10,862 bases of DNA. It comes from Anaerolineales bacterium UBA2232. Its GTDB lineage: Bacteria; Chloroflexota; Anaerolineae; UBA2200. This document shows, piece by piece, positions 6,512-10,862 of this stretch (position 1 is the first letter of the stretch; every line of letters starts with the position of its first letter). A program made the position numbers and the translations under genes. The notes beneath the pieces were generated by a model. That model was not told the DNA's origin. It saw only the letters and a program-made list of their open reading frames with translations, and searched no databases. The DNA is taken from contig DDYO01000226.1 in the NCBI GenBank assembly GCA_002348045.1, forward strand, positions 1 to 10,862, in the 5' to 3' direction.

Positions 6512-7618
6512 TTACCTTCCGTTGGGCAGGTCTGAACGGCCTCCGCGGTTGCTCAGTTGGGCAAAGATCATGCGTCCCGCCACGGTCTGCAGCACGCGGG
6601 TGACCATCACGTCTACTGTCTGGCCAATGTGGCGACGGCCATCCTCAATCACGACCATAGTACCGTCGTCGAGGTAACCCACGCCCTGGCCGAGCTCTTT
6701 GCCCTCCTGCAGAACGTGCAGGGTGACCGTCTCACCTGGGAGGACCACCGCCTTGACTGCATTAGCCAGCTCATTGATGTTCAACACCGTTATGCCCTGC
6801 AACTCGGCGACACGGTTCAGATTATAGTCGTTGGTGATGATGGGGCAGCCCAGTTCTTTGGCCAACCGGACGAGTTTGTCGTCTACCTCTCGTGTGCCAT
6901 TGACGTCCATCTCAACGATGCGGATCGGAACGAGGGATTCCTTTTGCAGCTTGTTCAGCATGTCCAGACCACGGCGCCCACGATTCCGGCGCAGCGAGTC
7001 AGGTGAGTCCGCAATGTGCTGCAGTTCATTCAACACGAAACGTGGAATCAGGATTGTTCCACTGATAAACCCCGTCTGACTGATATCTGAGATGCGACCA
7101 TCGATGATGACGCTGGTATCTACCAGAACTTGAACCTCTTTTGGGGGTGGCTTGTCTTTGAGTGAGCGAAGGCTCAAAGTGGTGAGTATCTCCCTTTCTC
7201 GCGTGACCATGATCGTTACCCCAAAGTAGCTACAGAGCATGGCAGCAACAAAGGGGAGAATGTCTCCTAGCGGCGATGGCAACATCGACAAGGGTAGAGA
7301 GAGCAAAGCTGAAACGATCAGGCCGATGACGAGGCCGGCCAATGATACTGCCAGGGTACGCACTGGTACCTGGCGAACTTTGTTGCGCAGCCAGAAGAAT
7401 GGCCGGGTCGTAAGATGAGGTGTTATGAAGAAGCCTAAGACTCCTCCCGCAGCACCCAGGACGTAGGGCAGCACGGCAACGAAAGGTTCACCCAGAACCC
7501 GAATGATGCTGCGGAGATAGGCGGGCTGAGCCTGACTGCTGATCGCGAAACCAAAACGCCAACTGATAAAACCAATGATGAAAGCACCGATAATTCGTGC
7601 AATGAGTTCTATGTACAC
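6512..7618 (-). CDS. membrane-anchored PIN/TRAM domain protein (YacL type)
   Basis: A 368-residue protein from a GTG start, the usual YacL length. Four hydrophobic segments lie at about 4-22, 45-65, 88-110 and 118-138. A PIN nuclease domain follows from about 163: LVDTSVIIDGR gives Asp167 and Asp173, VLNEL gives Glu198, EVDDKLV gives Asp246/247, and TNDYNLNRVA gives Asp264, so the acidic metal site looks complete. A TRAM domain, often RNA-binding, covers about 288-352 (LPGETVTLHVLQEGKELGQG). A membrane-tethered ribonuclease role is inference. The GTG at 7618 is chosen because GAGGAGA (7626-7632) lies 7 nt upstream; the frame stays open to 7822 but those residues lack family features. It follows radA as in Bacillus, but after a 361-nt leader with its own promoter and an internal terminator-like hairpin. 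Confidence 0.9.
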   Translation of the reverse strand: MYIELIARIIGAFIIGFISWRFGFAISSQAQPAYLRSIIRVLGEPFVAVLPYVLGAAGGVLGFFITPHLTTRPFFWLRNKVRQVPVRTLAVSLAGLVIGLIVSALLSLPLSMLPSPLGDILPFVAAMLCSYFGVTIMVTREREILTTLSLRSLKDKPPPKEVQVLVDTSVIIDGRISDISQTGFISGTILIPRFVLNELQHIADSPDSLRRNRGRRGLDMLNKLQKESLVPIRIVEMDVNGTREVDDKLVRLAKELGCPIITNDYNLNRVAELQGITVLNINELANAVKAVVLPGETVTLHVLQEGKELGQGVGYLDDGTMVVIEDGRRHIGQTVDVMVTRVLQTVAGRMIFAQLSNRGGRSDLPNGR

Positions 7619-7625
7619 GGAAATT

Positions 7626-7632
7626 TCTCCTC
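7626..7632 (-). promoter_or_regulatory. ribosome binding site deciding the GTG start of the PIN/TRAM gene
   Basis: GAGGAGA on the - strand, 7 nt before GTG at 7618. No comparable site precedes the upstream in-frame starts. Confidence 0.75.
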
Positions 7633-7738
7633 GTGTTTGGTCTTCTCGTAAACTACCTAGATGGGGCGCATTGCAGGCTGATGCGGCCCGCGCGCCTGAA
7701 ACCTCCTTTCTTGGCACATTGGTACTGAACCTGGGAAG

Positions 7739-7769
7739 AAAAAAGTGTGCACAATGGCGATGGCACACT
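7739..7769 (-). terminator. intrinsic terminator inside the leader of the PIN/TRAM gene
   Basis: On the - strand AGTGTGC (7769-7763) pairs with GCACACT (7750-7744) across a 12-nt loop, followed directly by a run of T (complement of six A at 7739-7744) and then CTT. The hairpin plus U-tract is the best terminator-like structure in the window. It lies downstream of the 7905-7933 promoter and about 120 nt before the GTG start, so it would stop both radA read-through and leader transcripts. Confidence 0.65.
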
Positions 7770-7898
7770 CTGGCACTGAGTCTATTCTGGACGCGCAGCA
7801 CGAACCAGAGGTCCTCAACCAAGGACTATACGGCTGTGCACTAGCTGTACAGGTGCAGCCGCCCCCAAACGCAATCATGCGGGCATCGCGTTCGAACT
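7739..7898 (-). ncRNA. candidate small RNA or attenuator leader upstream of the PIN/TRAM gene
   Basis: The predicted transcript begins about 7 nt past the -10 box (near 7898) and ends at the U-tract of the 7739-7769 hairpin, about 160 nt in all. On the way it can fold AACGC/GCGTT (7868-7892), GGC-TGCAC/GTGCA-GCC (7832-7860, 2-nt bulge, loop containing the palindrome CTGTACAG) and GTCCT/AGGAC (7811-7826, 6-nt loop). The segment 7834-7841 (GTGCACAG on the - strand) can instead pair with 7747-7754 (TTGTGCAC), part of the terminator's 3' arm, giving a possible antiterminator of 8 pairs including one G-U. There is no convincing reading frame with a ribosome site inside. I do not recognise a known family (not T-box, SRP RNA or tmRNA). 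Promoter and terminator are seen; the RNA itself is inferred. Confidence 0.45.
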
Positions 7899-7904
7899 AG
7901 TGCT

Positions 7905-7933
7905 ATACTATCACAAGCAGATGTAGTTGTCAA
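7905..7933 (-). promoter_or_regulatory. near-consensus sigma-70-type promoter between radA and the PIN/TRAM gene
   Basis: On the - strand TTGACA (7933-7928) and TAGTAT (7910-7905) are separated by exactly 17 nt, with TG one base before the -10 box (extended -10). The expected start is near 7898. It lies about 47 nt downstream of the radA stop, so the PIN/TRAM operon has its own promoter in addition to possible read-through from clpC-radA. Confidence 0.75.
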
Positions 7934-7979
7934 TGGGACTCTGCGACAACGCAGGGGACAATGGGAAGATTATGTCCAA

Positions 7980-9362
7980 CTAGTCGTCCGACCTGCCGTT
8001 CCCATGTCCCAGGGCAATGTCAAGGGCTTCACCCAATGACCGAGCATGAAGAACCTGCAAGCCCGCCACGGACGGTTTGCTGAACCGAGTCAACCTCGGC
8101 ACCACGCATCGCTTGAATCCCAGTTTGGAGGCTTCGTTCAAGCGGCGATCCAGATGCGCCACCGATCTCAGCTCACCGGAGAGTCCAATTTCACCCAGCA
8201 TCACGAAATCTTCTGGCACACTTGTGTTGCGCAGACTGGAGACAATGGCCGTGGCCACGGCCAGGTCGGCGGCAGGTTCATTGATGCGCAGTCCACCTAC
8301 CACGTTGACGAACACGTCCTGAGAGGACAGATTCAGCCGAATCCGTTTGGCCAGCACCGCCACAAGAAGCAAGAGTCGGTTGAAATCAATGCCGTTCGCT
8401 GTGCGCCGCGCGAGGCTCGTATGGGTTGTGGTCGTCAGCGCCTGAATCTCCACCAAAATGGGCCGTGTGCCTTCCATTGTGACCGCGACGACGGATCCGG
8501 TGGATCCACTCAGCCGCTCGGCAAGGAATGCCTCAGAGGGGTTGGTGATCTCTGCCAACCCTTTCTCCTGCATCTCGAATACGCCTACCTCGTTGGTTGA
8601 TCCAAAGCGGTTCTTGACACTGCGCAGGATTCGATACGAGTGGAACCGCTCGCCTTCTAAATAAAGAACAGTGTCCACCATGTGCTCTAACACGCGGGGA
8701 CCGGCGATGGCTCCTTCCTTGGTGACATGTCCCACCAGAAACATGGGCACACCCAACGACTTGGCCTGTCGAACCAGTGCTGCTGTGCACTCTCGTACCT
8801 GAGTGATACTCCCGGCCGAGGATTCGAGGTCGTCCGTTGAGACTGACTGGATCGAATCTACAACCACGAGCTGTGGCGCCATGCGCTCGATATGCCCGAT
8901 AATGTGGTCTAGTTTCGTCTCCGAAAGGATGAGGAGTTGGGGCTGGGCAATGCCGAGCCTTTCAGCTCTCAACTTGATCTGGTGCGAGGACTCTTCGCCC
9001 GAGATGTATAGGATTGACTGGCCCATCCCTGCCAAGAGGGCCGATATCTGCAGAAGCAGGGTGGACTTGCCGATTCCGGGGTCTCCCCCAATCAGCACCA
9101 CCGAACCGGGCACGATTCCCCCGCCCAGAGCCCGACTGAATTCCTCCATGGGCACAGGGATACGGACGAACCCATCGGATGGAATGTCGGCAATTGAGCG
9201 AGGTTCGTTGGAAGGCGTGGCGCGCGCGAGGCTTGCTGAACTGCGTTCTTCCACGGTCTCGACCAGCGTGTTCCACTGGTCGCATTCTGGACAACGCCCT
9301 GACCACCGGGGTGTGCTGTAGCCGCACTGTTGGCAGACGAACCGGGTCCTGGTCTTTGGCAA
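7980..9362 (-). CDS. radA: DNA repair protein RadA (Sms)
   Basis: A 460-residue RecA-like, hexameric DNA-branch-migration ATPase acting in homologous recombination, of normal length. An N-terminal C4 zinc finger is formed by Cys10/Cys13 and Cys24/Cys27 (CQQC, CPEC). Walker A is GGDPGIGKST (92-101), Walker B is LVVVDS (165-170), and the RadA signature KNRFG is at 250-254. A Lon-protease-like C-terminal domain follows from about 285 (FVNVVGGLRINEPAADLAVA, GEIGLSGELR). The start is TTG at 9362: the resulting PKTRTRFVCQQCG matches the family opening and no ATG is available. The first in-frame codon upstream that is not sense is the clpC stop itself, eight codons away, and the ribosome site (AAAGAG) is weak, so re-initiation after clpC is likely. 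The next gene is separated by a 361-nt leader. Confidence 0.95.
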   Translation of the reverse strand: MPKTRTRFVCQQCGYSTPRWSGRCPECDQWNTLVETVEERSSASLARATPSNEPRSIADIPSDGFVRIPVPMEEFSRALGGGIVPGSVVLIGGDPGIGKSTLLLQISALLAGMGQSILYISGEESSHQIKLRAERLGIAQPQLLILSETKLDHIIGHIERMAPQLVVVDSIQSVSTDDLESSAGSITQVRECTAALVRQAKSLGVPMFLVGHVTKEGAIAGPRVLEHMVDTVLYLEGERFHSYRILRSVKNRFGSTNEVGVFEMQEKGLAEITNPSEAFLAERLSGSTGSVVAVTMEGTRPILVEIQALTTTTHTSLARRTANGIDFNRLLLLVAVLAKRIRLNLSSQDVFVNVVGGLRINEPAADLAVATAIVSSLRNTSVPEDFVMLGEIGLSGELRSVAHLDRRLNEASKLGFKRCVVPRLTRFSKPSVAGLQVLHARSLGEALDIALGHGNGRSDD

Positions 9363-9383
9363 GCGGAATCTCTTTCTGCGGTT

Positions 9384-10862
9384 CTAACTAGCACACCCGG
9401 GCAGTATGGGGACGGCTATCTCGTCAGAGCCGCTACGCTCCTTCAAGCAAAGTTGAATCTCGTCATCAGCACGATCAATGAGGATTGTATCCCCCGGCTT
9501 GAATTTGCCTTCCAGCAAACCCTCGCACAAAGGATCCTCCACCAACTGCTGTACGGTTCGCCGCAACGGCCGAGCCCCGTATTGCGGCTCAAAGCCTTTG
9601 TCTGCCAGCAGGCTTCGGGCGTCGTCCGTCAATTCCAGTATCAGCTTTTGGTCCCTGACCCGGTCGCTTATCTCGGCAATCTTGAGATCAACGATCTGCT
9701 GAATTTGCTCTTTGGTCAGCGTACGGAAAACGATGACGCTGTCGATACGGTTGAGGAACTCGGGCCGAAAGCCCCGCTTCAACTCAGCCAATAGCTTGTC
9801 TTTCATCTTCTGATAGTTGTCTTCAGCCGTCTTGGCTTCATCCTTGGTCACCGCAAAGCCCAGGCTGGACTCCCGGTGGAGCAACTCTGCGCCGATATTG
9901 GAGGTCATGATGACGACGGTATTGCGGAAATCAACCTCACGTCCGCGAGCATCGGAGAGATGACCATCTTCCATGATCTGAAGCAAGATGTTAAAGGCTT
10001 CACTGTGAGCTTTTTCCACCTCATCGAAACAGACGACGCAGTAGGGCCGCCGACGAACGGCTTCGGTCAGCTGCCCTGCATCTTCGTACCCCACATAGCC
10101 TGGGGGAGCGCCGACCAGGCGAGCGACCGAGTGACGCTCCATGAACTCGGACATATCCAATTGCACCAGTGCGTCCTCGCTGCCGAACATGAACTCGGCC
10201 AAAGCCTTGGCCAGTTCAGTCTTGCCAACGCCTGTTGGGCCCAAGAACAGAAACGAACCGATGGGTCGCCGAGGGTCTTTCAGTCCAGCCCTGGCTCTCC
10301 GCACCGCCTTGGCCAGCGCGGTGAGTGCTTCATCCTGGCCAACAACGCGCTGGTGCAGGGCAGACTCCATGTTCAAGAGACGCGCGGTCTCTTCGCTGGC
10401 GAGTTGGGCAACAGGAACGCCTGTCCACATAGCAACGATCTCGGCAATGTCCTGCTCAGTGACCAGAGGCTCTGGAGTGCTGCCCTCCACGCTTTGCACC
10501 ACACGCAGTTGTTCGAGCCGTTTCTGCAATTCCTGTTCCTGATCCCGCAGCTCTGCGGCTGTATCGTATTGCCTTTCCTCGAGTGCCCGCTCCTTTGCTT
10601 GCTGGATCTGGCGGATTTGCACAAACAGATCCTTGAAGCTGGATCGCTGTGTGACCTTGAACGTGCGCACCCGCGATGAGGCCTCGTCGATCAGGTCAAT
10701 GGCTTTGTCGGGCAAAAAGCGATCAGAAACGTAGCGGGCCGACAGGTTGGCGGCCGCCACAAGGGCCTCATCGGTGATCTTGAGGCGATGATACTCCTCA
10801 TACCGTGAGCGTATCCCATGCAGAATCTCAATGGTTTCATCAATGGTTGGCTCATCCACCAT
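9384..10862 (-). CDS. clpC: ATP-dependent Clp protease ATP-binding subunit ClpC, C-terminal part
   Basis: The last 492 residues of a ClpC unfoldase; the N-terminal domain and most of AAA+ domain 1 lie beyond the right edge, and the ATG at the edge is internal. Visible in order: the end of D1 (SARYVSDRFLPDKAIDLIDE), the UVR/middle coiled-coil region (about 75-120 of the fragment, ERQYDTAAELRDQEQEL), and the whole D2 AAA+ module with Walker A GPTGVGKT (208-215), Walker B CVVCFDE (275-281), sensor 1 TSN (320-322) and sensor 2 GAR (429-431). LGF at 334-336 fits the ClpP-docking loop ([LIV]G[FL]), so it should feed substrates to ClpP. The UVR region separates it from ClpA/ClpB; in ClpC, adaptors such as MecA or McsB act there. 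Its TAG stop is 21 nt before radA, in the same frame. Confidence 0.95.
   Translation of the reverse strand: MVDEPTIDETIEILHGIRSRYEEYHRLKITDEALVAAANLSARYVSDRFLPDKAIDLIDEASSRVRTFKVTQRSSFKDLFVQIRQIQQAKERALEERQYDTAAELRDQEQELQKRLEQLRVVQSVEGSTPEPLVTEQDIAEIVAMWTGVPVAQLASEETARLLNMESALHQRVVGQDEALTALAKAVRRARAGLKDPRRPIGSFLFLGPTGVGKTELAKALAEFMFGSEDALVQLDMSEFMERHSVARLVGAPPGYVGYEDAGQLTEAVRRRPYCVVCFDEVEKAHSEAFNILLQIMEDGHLSDARGREVDFRNTVVIMTSNIGAELLHRESSLGFAVTKDEAKTAEDNYQKMKDKLLAELKRGFRPEFLNRIDSVIVFRTLTKEQIQQIVDLKIAEISDRVRDQKLILELTDDARSLLADKGFEPQYGARPLRRTVQQLVEDPLCEGLLEGKFKPGDTILIDRADDEIQLCLKERSGSDEIAVPILPGCAS

Noticed and set aside
7619..7822. 68-codon N-terminal extension of the PIN/TRAM protein
   Set aside because: The translated residues look random, the stretch contains the terminator-like hairpin and T-run, and a clear ribosome site sits before GTG at 7618.
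7886..7900. GTTCGAAC resembling a tRNA T-loop
   Set aside because: The flanking bases do not form a T-stem on either strand and no acceptor or anticodon arm is found; TTCGAA is simply a palindrome.
7901..7909. Extended -10 box TGCTATACT on the + strand
   Set aside because: There is no matching -35 element 16-18 nt upstream, and only the antisense strand of radA lies downstream; it arises from overlap with the - strand -10.
9876..10679. 267-codon open frame antisense to clpC
   Set aside because: It is fully within the ClpC D2 and UVR coding region, has no recognisable family and no ribosome site; it is a shadow of the real gene.

Overview
The window reads as ordinary bacterial chromosome of moderately high GC, with no mobile elements, CRISPR arrays or rRNA/tRNA genes. 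It has two converging blocks. Positions 1-3280 are on the + strand: the C-terminal end of a GH57/DUF1957 alpha-glucan-active enzyme, a sugar-type ABC transporter substrate-binding lipoprotein, a DhnA-type class I aldolase and a small TIGR04076-family protein. Positions 3382-10862 are on the - strand. In transcription order they hold clpC (5' end outside the window), radA, a membrane PIN/TRAM protein of the YacL type, a cytidylate-kinase-like protein, cysS and rlmB. The blocks meet at a 12-bp perfect hairpin at 3350-3381.

The - strand block is a variant of the clpC-radA-(disA)-yacL-(ispD-ispF)-cysS-rlmB cluster known from Firmicutes and related phyla. disA, ispD and ispF are absent, and a cytidylate-kinase-like gene sits between yacL and cysS. 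This order, the GC content, the Thr/Pro-rich lipoprotein linker and the TIGR04076 gene suggest a monoderm-like lineage, most likely Chloroflexota. That placement is inference; no marker gene here settles it.

The - strand genes are housekeeping and stress functions: protein quality control (ClpC), recombination and repair (RadA), a putative membrane-anchored nuclease (PIN/TRAM), cysteinyl-tRNA synthesis (CysS) and 23S rRNA 2'-O-methylation (RlmB). clpC and radA are 21 nt apart and in the same reading frame. The PIN gene and the kinase-like gene are 4 nt apart and probably translationally coupled. The + strand genes look metabolic (glucan processing, sugar uptake, aldol chemistry), but no transporter permease is present.

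The most interesting non-coding stretch is the 361-nt gap between radA and the PIN/TRAM gene (7619-7979). On the - strand it holds a near-consensus sigma-70-type promoter (TTGACA, 17 nt, TAGTAT). About 130 nt downstream of the predicted start is a hairpin followed by a U-tract that looks like an intrinsic terminator, still about 120 nt short of the PIN gene start. An upstream hairpin shares an 8-nt complementarity with the terminator arm. The unit could be a terminated small RNA of about 160 nt or an attenuator-type leader; I recognise no known RNA family in it. Other points worth a second look are a three-armed repeat before cysS, divergent HIGH and KMSKS signatures in CysRS, and a Phe where archaeal DhnA aldolases have a catalytic Tyr.
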